Shown here: positions 42,136 to 51,140 of the stretch, in pieces
Layout of the letters: each line of letters begins with the position of its first letter
Position numbering within the stretch: position 1 is the stretch's first letter
Origin: VGJW01 sp035285595
GTDB lineage: Bacteria; Cyanobacteriota; Sericytochromatia; S15B-MN24; VGJW01
Reading direction: 5' to 3'
NCBI GenBank assembly: GCA_035285595.1
Contig: JAYKGV010000046.1
Span: 1-55,438 of the forward strand
Length of the DNA stretch: 55,438 bases
Made by a program: the position numbers and the translations under genes
The notes under the pieces: generated by a model
Databases searched by the model: none
Seen by the model: the letters and a program-made list of their open reading frames with translations, nothing else
What the model was told of the DNA's origin: nothing

Positions 42136-43137
42136 TTGATCTGCATCTACCACCAACACGAGCCCGGTACCGTCCAGTGCCAGCGCTGCAGGATTCCGCT
42201 CTGTGGAGACTGCGGCCACGACCACTTCTGCAAGGCTTGTCGCTCTGCCCGTGACCAGGCCCTTGGACAGCGGGCCGCGGGCAGCCGCCCCGCACGCCTG
42301 TTGCCGACTCCAAGTCTTCCCTCCGTGACCCGACGTCTCGTGACGGCTCGAGCCGAAAGCCTGGTGAAGGGCCGCACCCGCAATGCACGTGGAAAGCGTC
42401 GGGACGGCGCGATGGGCTGGACCCTCGCGGGGCTCGTCGCTGCCTTCTTGCTGGGTCGAGGCTGGCCCGGCGGCAAACAGGAGCCCGCCATGCCGCAACC
42501 GCCTGCGGGAGCCGTCGCCACGGCCACTGTGGGGATCGAAACCCTCGAGCCGACGCCTCTCGACGTCCGACCGGCCCCCCCCATAGCCAGGTCAGCTCCC
42601 CAGGAGACCTATCGCGAGTCGGTCCCGCAGGCATTGAAGCCCAATCGGTCCGAGCTGACCGCCGACCGCATCCAGGCCTTGGTGGATGCGCGCATCGCGG
42701 CCGCCACCCGCCAGGCCTTGGCCCAGGCTCAGGCCCAGAAACCTGTTGAGGTGCCCTCCGCGGAGCCGGTGTCTGGTCCGGTCGCTGCGGCTGCAGCTGA
42801 TTCCGCGTCGACCGCCGCCACAGCCGCAACGCCCCGGCAGATGCCCGGAAGCGTGGTCCTCTCCTGGCCGACGAGCGGCAACTTCCTGCGGTACACGACC
42901 TATGTCAAGGTTCAGTTGGAACACCCCGAGCGCTACCGGCTCGTCCAGCTCGCCGTCGACGGCAGAGCCGTCGTGTCGGAGACCCGATTGTCCACCAAGC
43001 TCGAATTGCCGCTGGATACGACCAAACTGGATGACGGCCCCCACAGACTGCGTATCTATGCCTGGACCCACGAAGGTCAGCATCGGACCAGCGAAACCGT
43101 CGACGTAGAAATCACCAACACGGCTGCAGACTCCTGA
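42136..43137 (+). CDS. Zinc B-box-like / TM / Ig-like membrane protein
   Basis: 333 residues from TTG at 42136 with GGGAG upstream. N-terminal zinc cluster: Cys3, His6, Cys15, Cys18, Cys23, Cys26, Cys32 and Cys35 (QCQRCRIPLCGDCGHDHFCK), resembling a B-box-type double zinc finger. A basic stretch follows, then one membrane segment (about 92-110, GAMGWTLAGLVAAFLLGRGW), an Ala/Pro-rich linker, and a C-terminal beta-sandwich-like part (VVLSWPTSGNFLRYTTYVKV; TTKLDDGPHRLRIYAWTHEG) like a bacterial Ig-type domain. Topology: zinc domain inside, Ig-like domain outside. Function not known. Confidence 0.78.
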   Translation: MICIYHQHEPGTVQCQRCRIPLCGDCGHDHFCKACRSARDQALGQRAAGSRPARLLPTPSLPSVTRRLVTARAESLVKGRTRNARGKRRDGAMGWTLAGLVAAFLLGRGWPGGKQEPAMPQPPAGAVATATVGIETLEPTPLDVRPAPPIARSAPQETYRESVPQALKPNRSELTADRIQALVDARIAAATRQALAQAQAQKPVEVPSAEPVSGPVAAAAADSASTAATAATPRQMPGSVVLSWPTSGNFLRYTTYVKVQLEHPERYRLVQLAVDGRAVVSETRLSTKLELPLDTTKLDDGPHRLRIYAWTHEGQHRTSETVDVEITNTAADS

Positions 43138-43260
43138 AGTCCAGGCTTGCGACAGAAACTGCCGAGAAACCAGTTTTTTCGTCAAAGCCAACAGATCCGC
43201 CTTCTCCAGACACTTGACCCGTGTTATGTTTGTGACGGTTGCACCCTTCGCGCTTCCACT

Positions 43261-43554
43261 GTGAGACCTACTCAGTTGACACCGCAGACCCAGCTCTCTC
43301 ATGCCGTGCTGCCCGACTCGCTCAGCCGAAAAGTACTTTCTCGAGTGCACCGACTCGAGGCACTCTGTCGCGAGCAGCGGTCCCATATCTCCAACCTGCG
43401 CCAAGAGCTGGCTCAGGTCGCCCGTGAGCGGCGCGAGTTGTGTGACCGTCTCGCGGAGCGCGAAGAGCATCTGGAGCGCACGGTGCTGCTTCAGGCCTTT
43501 CGTCCGCAGCCGCACAAGAGAGTGATCTGGCCGTTCTCGCTGGCCTCTCGCTGA
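43261..43554 (+). CDS. Small coiled-coil hypothetical protein
   Basis: 97 residues from GTG at 43261; the frame is open to 43147. Helical heptads run through RKVLSRVHRLEALCREQRSH and LRQELAQVARERRELCDRLA, with a basic/aromatic C-terminus (KRVIWPFSLASR). No family recognised. Codon use is compatible with a real gene; there is no strong ribosome site. Lies 123 nt after the B-box-like gene and is convergent with fliK. Confidence 0.5.
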   Translation: MRPTQLTPQTQLSHAVLPDSLSRKVLSRVHRLEALCREQRSHISNLRQELAQVARERRELCDRLAEREEHLERTVLLQAFRPQPHKRVIWPFSLASR

Positions 43555-43594
43555 ACAACCCGGGGCGGGAGGCGAAGGGCTTGTCCTCGGCCTG

Positions 43595-44383
43595 CTAACT
43601 GATGACGAGGTCTTCCCCTTCGTTGGAAGGTCGGCGCAACCGACGTCTGGGCAGGCGCGAACCAGGGCCCCCCGCCCCGAGGTCCTTGTCCTGCTGCCCG
43701 GTCGCCGCTCGCCCCTTACCCTCGACCGCAATCTCGATCTTGTCGGTCCGAAGCTGGTGCTGATGAAGAATGTCGCGTATCTGGCCCAGCTTCTCGGCCA
43801 ATTGCTCACGCGCCACTTGTGATTGCGCCACGATCGTCACGCTTACCTTCTGCTGGGCATAGGTGAAGGACAGATCCAGCTTGCCCAGATGCTCGGGGGC
43901 AAGCTGAAAGCGCAGGGTTGTCGCCGGAGGCTCTCCCGGACGTGCACGAAGCAGCTCCGCGCGCACCAGTCCAGGCAGAGCGGGCACTTCCAGTCCAGGA
44001 CGGCCCCTGACCGTCGTGTCATCCGGCGGGGCCAGATCCGGCTGGACAGGCTGGCCAGACCACGGCACGGCGCCCGGCGGAGGGGTCTGGAACCAGGCCT
44101 CCATGCTCTCGGCTCCCCTCGCCTCATCTCGGCCCTGGCCCAGAACCAGACCGGCGACAGCCCCGGCTGCTTCCCCCGTCTCCGCGACCCCGGCCGGCAG
44201 GACGTCCGTCATGAGCTCCGGCACCCACTGGGCCAAATAGTGCAGGAAGGGCCTGCGGACCACGGCCTCCCGATCCTCGCGGGCCTCTTCGACCTTGCGC
44301 GCGTGATCCGGGTTTTCGGCATCCTGCGGCCCGACCTGCGGAGGCTTGGGCTGGGGCGGTGGCAGGGGCGGGACCGGGTTCAT
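43595..44383 (-). CDS. FliK-like flagellar hook-length control protein
   Basis: 262 residues from ATG at 44383, in the ATGA overlap with fliJ. The N-terminal half is Pro/Glu-rich (MNPVPPLPPPQPKPPQ) with a helical part. The C-terminal region matches the Flg_hook domain: TLRFQLAPEHLGKLDLSF, QQKVSVTIVAQSQVAREQLA and LGQIRDILHQHQLRTDKIEI. FliK measures hook length and switches export specificity. A type III secretion needle-length protein is an alternative because no other flagellar gene is present. Confidence 0.8.
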   Translation of the reverse strand: MNPVPPLPPPQPKPPQVGPQDAENPDHARKVEEAREDREAVVRRPFLHYLAQWVPELMTDVLPAGVAETGEAAGAVAGLVLGQGRDEARGAESMEAWFQTPPPGAVPWSGQPVQPDLAPPDDTTVRGRPGLEVPALPGLVRAELLRARPGEPPATTLRFQLAPEHLGKLDLSFTYAQQKVSVTIVAQSQVAREQLAEKLGQIRDILHQHQLRTDKIEIAVEGKGRAATGQQDKDLGAGGPGSRLPRRRLRRPSNEGEDLVIS

Positions 44384-44970
44384 GACGGCTCCTTGCGCAC
44401 GAGGCCCAGGCGACGGGCCGGAGGTTCCTGGGAAGCTTGCATCAATCCGGCCATCCAAGGTGACTCGGGTTCCTGAGCCAGGGCCGCTTCACGCGCCGCT
44501 TCCTGCTCATCCTCTTCGATCCGGAGCCGTTCCTTCTTGAGATAACCTTGGACAGCCATCTCATCGAGCAACATCGCATCCTTGCGAGCGACCTCGGCAA
44601 CCCAGCGTTCCTTTGCCTTCTCACGATGTTTCTCGAGGATCTTGACCTCTCGCTTGGCCAGCTTCAGATCTTGCTCCATCCGGTCGACGGCCAACTCGGC
44701 TTGTTTCAGACGCAGCTCCTGATCGGCAAGTTTCTTCTCGAGAACCGCTGCATAGTCATTGCCCATCTGCACGTTCGAGGCCTGGCCGGCAGCCAGCGAA
44801 GCACCCATAGAGCGGCGAGCGGCCGCCAGACGAGCCTTGAGCTCGTCACGGGCATCCCTCTCTTGGTCCCGGGCCCTTTCCAGCTTGGCCTTCTCTTGCG
44901 TGAGCTTGTCTTCCCGCTTGACGCGAAGCTCAAGAACCGTGGCCATGCGATAGCGGAACTTGGCCGGCAT
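44380..44970 (-). CDS. fliJ: FliJ-like flagellar export chaperone/stalk protein
   Basis: 196 residues, almost entirely coiled coil, with the family start KFRYRMATVLELRVKREDKL and the characteristic LEKHREKAKERWVAEVARKD followed by LDEMAVQGYL. FliJ sits in the export ATPase (FliI) ring and is the central stalk of the flagellar export apparatus. The C-terminal tail after QGYLKKERLRIEEDEQEAAR is longer than usual. Next to fliK, as often in flagellar operons. Confidence 0.85.
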   Translation of the reverse strand: MPAKFRYRMATVLELRVKREDKLTQEKAKLERARDQERDARDELKARLAAARRSMGASLAAGQASNVQMGNDYAAVLEKKLADQELRLKQAELAVDRMEQDLKLAKREVKILEKHREKAKERWVAEVARKDAMLLDEMAVQGYLKKERLRIEEDEQEAAREAALAQEPESPWMAGLMQASQEPPARRLGLVRKEPS

Positions 44971-44972
44971 GG

Positions 44973-45683
44973 CTAACGAGCCTTTTTTCGGCCCATCCAG
45001 CCGAAGAGCGTTTCCCAGAGCGACTTGCGGCGCCGTTTGAGACTTCGTACCCCCTTGACCTCGACTTCAGGGCGACGCCGTACCTTCTTGGACTTGCCCT
45101 TGGTCCCTGCCTTGTCCTGTGCTTCCCCCTCGGCCGCCTCGGCATCACGGCTCAACTTTCGCAGCAACTTGAGAGCAGCCTCATCCGCAGGATTGAGTTT
45201 CAGAGCCTGATCGAGCTCTACCCGGGCGTAACCGCTCCAACCCTTGCGGACATAGAGCGCCGCAAGAAACGTACGGTACGTACTTTCGGCTCCGTCGAGC
45301 GAAATCGCCTCCTTGATGGACTCGATGGCCTTGTCGACTTCGCCTTCGGCGTGCAGGGCCATCGCGGCGTTGTAGCACGCCTTGGCGCGCGACAAACGGA
45401 ACTCGGCGTTCGGGCCGGCTTCAGGCTCGCGAGGAGTCCCCAGCATCCTGCGGCTGAAGTCATATTCCGAGCGCTGCTCGGAATCCTTGAGCACGTTGTA
45501 GGCTGCGGAAACCTTGGAGAACTGGGCCAGGACCTCCTCCTGCTTGTCAGGATCGCCGACATACAGGTCAGGATGGAGTTCCCGGCTGAGCCGACGAAAG
45601 GCCTCCTTCAGCGTCGCATCATCGGCATCCTCGGGAACGCCCAGGACCGCGTAGAGATCTTCGGTGGGGACCGCCATCGTCAC
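44973..45683 (-). CDS. J-domain protein with TPR repeats
   Basis: 236 residues from GTG at 45683 (GTGA overlap); ATG at 45677 is also possible. J-domain (about 8-75): DLYAVLGVPEDADDATLKEA, HPD at 37-39 and KVSAAYNVLKDSEQRSEYDF. TPR-like repeats follow (about 95-175; AKACYNAAMALHAEGEVDKA; LNPADEAALKLLRKLSRDA) and a Lys/Arg-rich tail. It should stimulate DnaK ATPase and recruit clients through the TPR. Two nt upstream of fliJ, so a flagellar-assembly or export client is plausible. Confidence 0.87.
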   Translation of the reverse strand: MTMAVPTEDLYAVLGVPEDADDATLKEAFRRLSRELHPDLYVGDPDKQEEVLAQFSKVSAAYNVLKDSEQRSEYDFSRRMLGTPREPEAGPNAEFRLSRAKACYNAAMALHAEGEVDKAIESIKEAISLDGAESTYRTFLAALYVRKGWSGYARVELDQALKLNPADEAALKLLRKLSRDAEAAEGEAQDKAGTKGKSKKVRRRPEVEVKGVRSLKRRRKSLWETLFGWMGRKKAR

Positions 45684-46399
45684 CGCAACAAACTTCTGGC
45701 TGAATCCAGCCGCGTAGGGTAATCCGGGGAAAGCAACAAGTTACGCCAGACCTCGTCGAGGTCGAGGCGCGACATGGCCGCCTCCAGGCAGGAGATGACC
45801 GTCCCTGTCACGGGGTGGCCCATACACTCCTCGAGGGCATCGGGGCGAGAACGGGCCACCCGATCCCAATAATCGAAGGCTGCCTCGTAATACGCAAGTC
45901 CATCCCTTTCTCCGAGCACGACGCAGACGTGTCCGGCCAATTCGAAGGTGACCCCCAGGCTCCACAAGCCTCCGGGACCCGAGGGAGGATCGGCGGCTAC
46001 ATCCCGCAAAGTCTCCTCGACGAAGATGAGTGCACGCCGAAACACGACACCGGCCGTCCGTGGGCGTCGCGCCTCCCCGTAAAGGATGCCCGCACGCAAC
46101 ATCAACAGAATCGTGGCGTGGAAGGCCCCGAAGACCGGGGACTCCGGATCGAGATGGTCATGGGCTGGGGTTTCGAGACCGAGACCCTCCTGAGCCAGGA
46201 CTTCGAGGCAACGGGCCGCCTGATGGGTCTGGCCCGTGGCAAGCAAGGCCTCGACGATCCCGAGCGCGTCCTCGTGGCTTTCCCGAGCGACAGAAAGGAT
46301 CGCCCTATGGACCGGCAAAGGTCCGCCCCCCGCCGGAGGCCGCCAGAGGTTGGGCAGTTCGTCTTCCGCAGGCACATCCATGACTCGTGACAGCATCAT
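45680..46399 (-). CDS. Hypothetical helical-repeat protein
   Basis: 239 residues from ATG at 46399; ATG 46381 is an alternative. All-helical TPR-like segments: SHEDALGIVEALLATGQTHQ, MLRAGILYGEARRPRTAGVV and FELAGHVCVVLGERDGLAYY. No signal peptide and no recognised family. Its stop overlaps the J-domain gene (GTGA), making it the first gene of the fliJ-fliK operon. Divergent from mutL (44-nt gap). Confidence 0.7.
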   Translation of the reverse strand: MMLSRVMDVPAEDELPNLWRPPAGGGPLPVHRAILSVARESHEDALGIVEALLATGQTHQAARCLEVLAQEGLGLETPAHDHLDPESPVFGAFHATILLMLRAGILYGEARRPRTAGVVFRRALIFVEETLRDVAADPPSGPGGLWSLGVTFELAGHVCVVLGERDGLAYYEAAFDYWDRVARSRPDALEECMGHPVTGTVISCLEAAMSRLDLDEVWRNLLLSPDYPTRLDSARSLLR

Positions 46400-46443
46400 A
46401 CCCAGGTTGCCGCACGGCCTTCCGGGGGCTACGATCACCGACC

Positions 46444-48219
46444 ATGCCCCGGATTCATCGCCTGCCTGACGTCCTGGCCAACCAGATTGCGGCGGGAGAG
46501 GTGGTCGAGCGCCCTGCTAACGCCGCGAAAGAGCTTGTCGACAATGCCCTCGACGCGGGCGCGAGGCGGATCGAGATCGTCGTGCGCGAGGGCGGGCGAT
46601 ACCTTCAGGTCGTGGATGATGGCTACGGCATGGCGCCCGAAGATCTGCCCATGGCCTTCGAACGATTTGCCACGAGCAAGGTGCGTACTCTCGAGGACCT
46701 CGAGACCCTCCAAACCATGGGATTCAGAGGTGAGGCCCTCGCAGCTCTCGGCGCCGTGGCCCGGGTCACCTTGCGGTCGCGGCCTGTCGGTCAGGATGAA
46801 GCCTGGGCGGTCACATGCGCCATGGGCGAGTTAGGTAAGTTGCAAGCGGCGGCTGGGGCTGCCGGGACCAGTGTCCAGGTGGAAGATCTGTTCGAGGCGA
46901 CACCCGCACGCCGCAAATTCTTGCGTTCGGACCCCACCGAACAAGGTCATGTGCTTGAGACGGTGACCGCCCTCGCGCTCGCCCATCCCACCGTCGCCTT
47001 CCGAGTCACGATCAACGGCAGGACGGCGCTTGCTACCGAAGGCAGCGGTGACCTGGCGACCGTCATGGGACAGATCCTCGGGGGGATGCCCCGAGGACAG
47101 CTGCTGCCGATCGCAGCCGACTCGCCCGCAGGACATATCCGGGGCTTCCTTTGTCCCCCCGAAATGATTCGAGGCGACCGCAGCCGGCAGTGGCTTTTCA
47201 TCAACGGCAGGCCCGTCCGCCATCCGGCCCTTGCTCGCGCAGTGGACGAGGCCTTGGCAGGCCACATTCCGCCCGCCAGACACCCGATTTACGTTCTTGA
47301 CCTCGAAGTGGAGCCCCGAAGAGTCGACTTCAACGTCCACCCGACCAAGCGCGAGGTGCGCCTGGCCGATGCCGGGGCCTGGCACGGCCTGATACGCCAA
47401 GCGGTGGGCGCCTCGCTGCGCCAGGCGTTGCCTTCCCCGGTCGCGCCGCTGACCCCGGCGCCCTCCTGGCAGGAGAGCCGAGTCCCATCAACCTTGGACT
47501 TCTCGGCACAGCCGGCCCAGAATCAGCTGGCCTGGCCTGGCCGGCACCTCCCCCATCTTCCAGAGCCTGAGGTCGCTCGCGTATCTCCCGCCAGCCCGCC
47601 TGTAGCGCCGCAGCCGTCGCCCCCGCCGGCTGCCGGAACCGGTCGCAGCTTCCCTTGGGACGATCTGCGTCTGGTCGGCCAACTCCATCTGACCTACCTC
47701 ATCGCGATCCACCCCGACGGGATACTGCTCATCGACCAGCACAACGCTCATGAGCGTTTTCTCTATGAACAACTCGGCGCGACGGTGCCCACATCACAGG
47801 CCCTGCTCATCCCCCAGCCCACGGGGCTTCCACCCGCTCTGGCCGGTCTGATGGCTGAACACCGCGACGCCTTCGAAACCCTCGGTTTTGCCTTCGACGA
47901 CCGCGACCATCTCGTGGCCGTCCCCGCTCTTCTGCCAGAAGGCCAGGGACCTGCCACCCTGGCCCGGATGCTCGAACAAGTCCGGGAAGGCGGAGAGCTT
48001 GCCCATCTCGATCCTGCGGAGCGCTGGAGGGTCACGTTGGCATGCCACAGCGCCACGAAGGCAGGGGACACCTTGGATCCGCGGCGCATGGAGCAGTTGC
48101 TGGCGCTCTGGCGGAGGTGTGAACAGCCCTTCACCTGCCCCCACGGTCGGCCGACTTCCGTACTGGTCTCGATGGACGAGTTGCACCGCAGGTGCCTGCG
48201 GGGTATGCAGACACGGTGA
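46444..48219 (+). CDS. mutL: DNA mismatch repair protein MutL
   Basis: 591 residues from ATG at 46444. GHKL ATPase: IAAGEVVERPANAAKELVDN, ALDAGARRIEIVV, VVDDGYGM, FATSKVRTLEDLETLQTMGF and FRGEALAALG. The C-terminal endonuclease motifs are kept: IDQHNAHERFLYEQ (the family's DQHA reads DQHN here), ACHSATKAGDTLD and FTCPHGRPTSV. It therefore looks like a nicking MutL, as in bacteria lacking MutH. The stop overlaps the MCP start (TGATG). Confidence 0.95.
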   Translation: MPRIHRLPDVLANQIAAGEVVERPANAAKELVDNALDAGARRIEIVVREGGRYLQVVDDGYGMAPEDLPMAFERFATSKVRTLEDLETLQTMGFRGEALAALGAVARVTLRSRPVGQDEAWAVTCAMGELGKLQAAAGAAGTSVQVEDLFEATPARRKFLRSDPTEQGHVLETVTALALAHPTVAFRVTINGRTALATEGSGDLATVMGQILGGMPRGQLLPIAADSPAGHIRGFLCPPEMIRGDRSRQWLFINGRPVRHPALARAVDEALAGHIPPARHPIYVLDLEVEPRRVDFNVHPTKREVRLADAGAWHGLIRQAVGASLRQALPSPVAPLTPAPSWQESRVPSTLDFSAQPAQNQLAWPGRHLPHLPEPEVARVSPASPPVAPQPSPPPAAGTGRSFPWDDLRLVGQLHLTYLIAIHPDGILLIDQHNAHERFLYEQLGATVPTSQALLIPQPTGLPPALAGLMAEHRDAFETLGFAFDDRDHLVAVPALLPEGQGPATLARMLEQVREGGELAHLDPAERWRVTLACHSATKAGDTLDPRRMEQLLALWRRCEQPFTCPHGRPTSVLVSMDELHRRCLRGMQTR

Positions 48220-49415
48220 TGAACGCGCAACGCTGGCTTCTGGTGCTTCTGGTCCTCGGACTGACCGTCGCGACGCTAGGCCTTCTGGGTCTGTCCGGCG
48301 TCCTCGGAGTCCAGGAGGGCTCTCTGGCGGTGCTCGTGGCGGCGACGACCATGGCCATGACAACCGTCCTCGCCTGGCGACAACTGACGGCTGCCGGAGA
48401 GGACGAAGGGCTCTGGCAGGTGATGGCTTCCCGTCTCTCGGGCAGTCGTGGACTCGAGGCAGGCATCAGGGAGCTGCTGGAACTGGTTGACCGCGGCATG
48501 CTTGCCAGTCGTGAGTTCCAGACCGTCCTGGGCGACGTGGGCCGCCTCAAGGACAAGCTTCAAAGCGACGCTCGCCGGCAGGCGGAAGCCGCACGCAGTG
48601 TAGCGGAGGGTATGCGGCGGCTAGGCGAAACCGTAGCCGAGGGCATGATGCGGTCGCGCAGCCTGGGTGACGCGGCAACCCAATCGCAGCGCCAGGCTGA
48701 AACCGGGAGCAAGGCCGTCGCCAGTCTCGTCAACGAGATGCGGGGTGTAGAAAGCCTGATGGGTAAGGCCACCTTGACGCTCGACCATCTCGCGCAGCGT
48801 TCGGCGGAAGTCACGCAAATCACGACGACAATCCGGGCCTTGGCGAGTCAGACCAATCTACTGGCGCTCAACGCCGCCATCGAAGCGGCCCGGGCGGGCG
48901 AGCAGGGTCGTGGCTTCGCGGTGGTTGCGGAAGAGGTCCGCAAGCTGGCCGAGGAAAGCGCGCGCAGTGTCGAACTCATCGACCAGATCCTGTTGGCCAC
49001 CGTCAAGGAGGCTGAAACCGCCCAGCAGGCCATGGCAAGTTCGGCGGAGGCGGTCCGCGCCGGAGTGGCGGCCGCCGGCGGTGCCGACAGGGCCATCCGG
49101 GACATTCTTGAAGCCGCAAAGGCCACGGGGGTTCAAGCCACGAGGGTGGTGGAGGGCGTATCCCTGATGGAAGCCGAGCGTTCTGCACTCGGTGACTCAG
49201 CCTCCACCTTGCTGGTGCAGACCGAAAGCCAAGGACAGTGGGCCCGCGACCTCTCCGCCCACGTCGCTGAGGCCAGCCGCCAGGCCCAGCACGTACTGGG
49301 ACACTGGCAGAAGGCTCAAGCCGGGATCGAGTTGCTGGGCCACCCCCAAGCGGACGAACCTGAGCCTTCTGACCCTGATATGGCCTCAGCAGACACCGAA
49401 GCGCTGCCCGCCTGA
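48219..49415 (+). CDS. Methyl-accepting chemotaxis protein without ligand domain
   Basis: 398 residues from ATG at 48219 in the TGATG overlap with mutL. Two membrane helices near the N-terminus (about 6-27 and 34-52) enclose only a few residues, so no periplasmic sensor domain. There is no clear HAMP. The canonical signalling hairpin is complete: ASQTNLLALNAAIEAARAGE followed by GRGFAVVAEEVRKLAEESAR. It likely reports an intramembrane or cytoplasmic state, such as energy or redox, to CheW/CheA. Confidence 0.9.
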   Translation: MNAQRWLLVLLVLGLTVATLGLLGLSGVLGVQEGSLAVLVAATTMAMTTVLAWRQLTAAGEDEGLWQVMASRLSGSRGLEAGIRELLELVDRGMLASREFQTVLGDVGRLKDKLQSDARRQAEAARSVAEGMRRLGETVAEGMMRSRSLGDAATQSQRQAETGSKAVASLVNEMRGVESLMGKATLTLDHLAQRSAEVTQITTTIRALASQTNLLALNAAIEAARAGEQGRGFAVVAEEVRKLAEESARSVELIDQILLATVKEAETAQQAMASSAEAVRAGVAAAGGADRAIRDILEAAKATGVQATRVVEGVSLMEAERSALGDSASTLLVQTESQGQWARDLSAHVAEASRQAQHVLGHWQKAQAGIELLGHPQADEPEPSDPDMASADTEALPA

Positions 49416-49436
49416 CTTCGGCTAGGGGTCACAAGA

Positions 49437-51056
49437 CTACGGTCTGACCCGGTCCGTCATGACCCTCAGATCGTGTGGCGGCACCACGACGGTGAGTCTC
49501 CCGTTTTCTGCCTTCCGGGACTCACCCGTGACCAGATCTCGCCAGGCCCCCTTGGCGACGGGCACCGTCAATGTCAGCGGAGAACCGCTCTTGTTGAGGA
49601 AGACCACCGCATCTTCGTCGGGCAGGTGACGACGGAAGACGTAGTGCTCGCGCCCTGCCTGGATCCGATGCTGGGTGCCGGCCTGCAGAGCGGCGCTTTT
49701 CGAGCGCAGGGCATTAAGGAACTTGAGATGCAGGGTCATCGTGTGCTGACGCGAAGCCTTGAGAGCCGCCGCACCGAGCATGCGTCGGTTATCCGGTTCG
49801 CTACCCCCCTGAAGAAGAACCTCGGTCCCGTAGTAGACGCACGGGATACCACGCGCGGTGAAGTACCAGTTGAGCGCATCCTTGGCCTGAGTCGCCGTGG
49901 CCGGGCTGGACCCCTCCTGACCCGTTCCGTGGAACCTCGGCTTGTCGTGGTTGTCCAAAAAGGTCACCAACCACGTCGGATCACGGTAAAGACCATCGTG
50001 ACGCAGTACCTCGTCGGCCGCTTGGTAGTCCCCCCCCTTGAAGACCCCTTCCATACGGCCCCAGCCACCCATCGACGAACCGGGCATGTCAAGCATGCTC
50101 ATGCCGGAAGCCATCGGGGAGCCCTGTGTTCCGGGCAGCTTGGTAAAACCAGCCAACCAACCGAAGTCCGAGTTGGTCCACGCCTCACCGAACATGAAGA
50201 AATTCTTGCGATGCCGATGCATGCGGTTCGTGAAGCCCGCCCAGAAGGACGACTTCATCCAGCCCACCGTATCGATGCGGAAGGCATCCACGCCTCGATC
50301 CTGCCACTGCTCGTACACACGGGACAACCAATCGAGCACCTCTGGAGAGTCATCCCGGAAATCCATCAGGTCGAAAAGCCCCTGGCCATCGTGATGGAAG
50401 AAGTCTCGGCGATCATTGAAGAAATCCAGAACTTCGCCGTTGCCTGCGATATAGCCCGCCCGATCGCGCCAGCGGGTCGCAGGCCCTACTTCCACGCCGT
50501 GGCCGTGGTTGCAGACCACATCCTGAATGACCTTCAAGCCACGGGCGTGGCAGGCTCGAATCAGATCGTCATAAGTTGCACCAGGAGATTCGAGATGCGG
50601 ATCTACCTTGGAGAAGTCCCAAGCCCAGTATCCGTGATACCCACTGGCTCGGTAGCTGCCGTTCTTGGAGTAGTAGGCTCCGGGGGGCTGCAGGACGGGT
50701 GGCGTGAGCCAAATGGCCGTGAAGCCCATGCCCTGGATATGATCGAGATGGGAAATGAGCCCCTTGAAGTCTCCACCCTGATTCAGGAACAGATCTCCTT
50801 GGGCGTACTCGTCTCCGTACAAACGATTGTTGCGCGTGTCTCCATCAACGAAGCGGTCGGTCATGACGAAGTAGATGGATTCTGCACGGAAATCCCGACG
50901 AGCCGCGAGATCGCTCCTGCGAGCGGCCTGGGCCGCGACTTCACCGGTGACGGTGGCGAATTGCGCCCCACCTGCCGAAGCGGACCCACATCCGGCCAAG
51001 GCCAGACAGGCCGCGACCAAAGTCCGCTTCCATCCCGACGTATGCTGCAGCACCAA
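49437..51056 (-). CDS. Alpha-amylase family (GH13) lipoprotein
   Basis: 539 residues from TTG at 51056 (GGAG seven nt upstream); GTG at 51053 is also possible. Lipobox LALAGC puts the lipidated Cys at 23. The GH13 barrel is intact: VIQDVVCNHGH (region I), GVDAFRIDTVGW with nucleophile Asp262, FMFGEAW with acid/base Glu291, and FLDNHDKPR with Asp371. C-terminal beta domain to VVVPPHDLRVMTDR. It hydrolyses alpha-1,4-glucans at the cell surface or in the periplasm. Confidence 0.92.
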   Translation of the reverse strand: MVLQHTSGWKRTLVAACLALAGCGSASAGGAQFATVTGEVAAQAARRSDLAARRDFRAESIYFVMTDRFVDGDTRNNRLYGDEYAQGDLFLNQGGDFKGLISHLDHIQGMGFTAIWLTPPVLQPPGAYYSKNGSYRASGYHGYWAWDFSKVDPHLESPGATYDDLIRACHARGLKVIQDVVCNHGHGVEVGPATRWRDRAGYIAGNGEVLDFFNDRRDFFHHDGQGLFDLMDFRDDSPEVLDWLSRVYEQWQDRGVDAFRIDTVGWMKSSFWAGFTNRMHRHRKNFFMFGEAWTNSDFGWLAGFTKLPGTQGSPMASGMSMLDMPGSSMGGWGRMEGVFKGGDYQAADEVLRHDGLYRDPTWLVTFLDNHDKPRFHGTGQEGSSPATATQAKDALNWYFTARGIPCVYYGTEVLLQGGSEPDNRRMLGAAALKASRQHTMTLHLKFLNALRSKSAALQAGTQHRIQAGREHYVFRRHLPDEDAVVFLNKSGSPLTLTVPVAKGAWRDLVTGESRKAENGRLTVVVPPHDLRVMTDRVRP

Positions 51057-51134
51057 GCCTCGTCTCCGTCGACCGAAACTGTCCCCTGCCCCGTCGACTT
51101 GGACGCACGCTGCGTCAAGAACGGGTTATGAACG

Positions 51135-51140
51135 ATTATA
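51135..51140 (-). promoter_or_regulatory. -10 candidate for the amylase gene
   Basis: Perfect TATAAT on the minus strand, overlapping the ppk1 stop (TAA). No matching -35 at 16-18 nt was found, so confidence is limited. Leader would be about 70 nt. Confidence 0.35.

Noticed and set aside
42058..42498. Long N-terminal extension of alr
   Set aside because: It would overlap the start of the divergent B-box-like gene, and the racemase fold begins downstream of TTG 42057.
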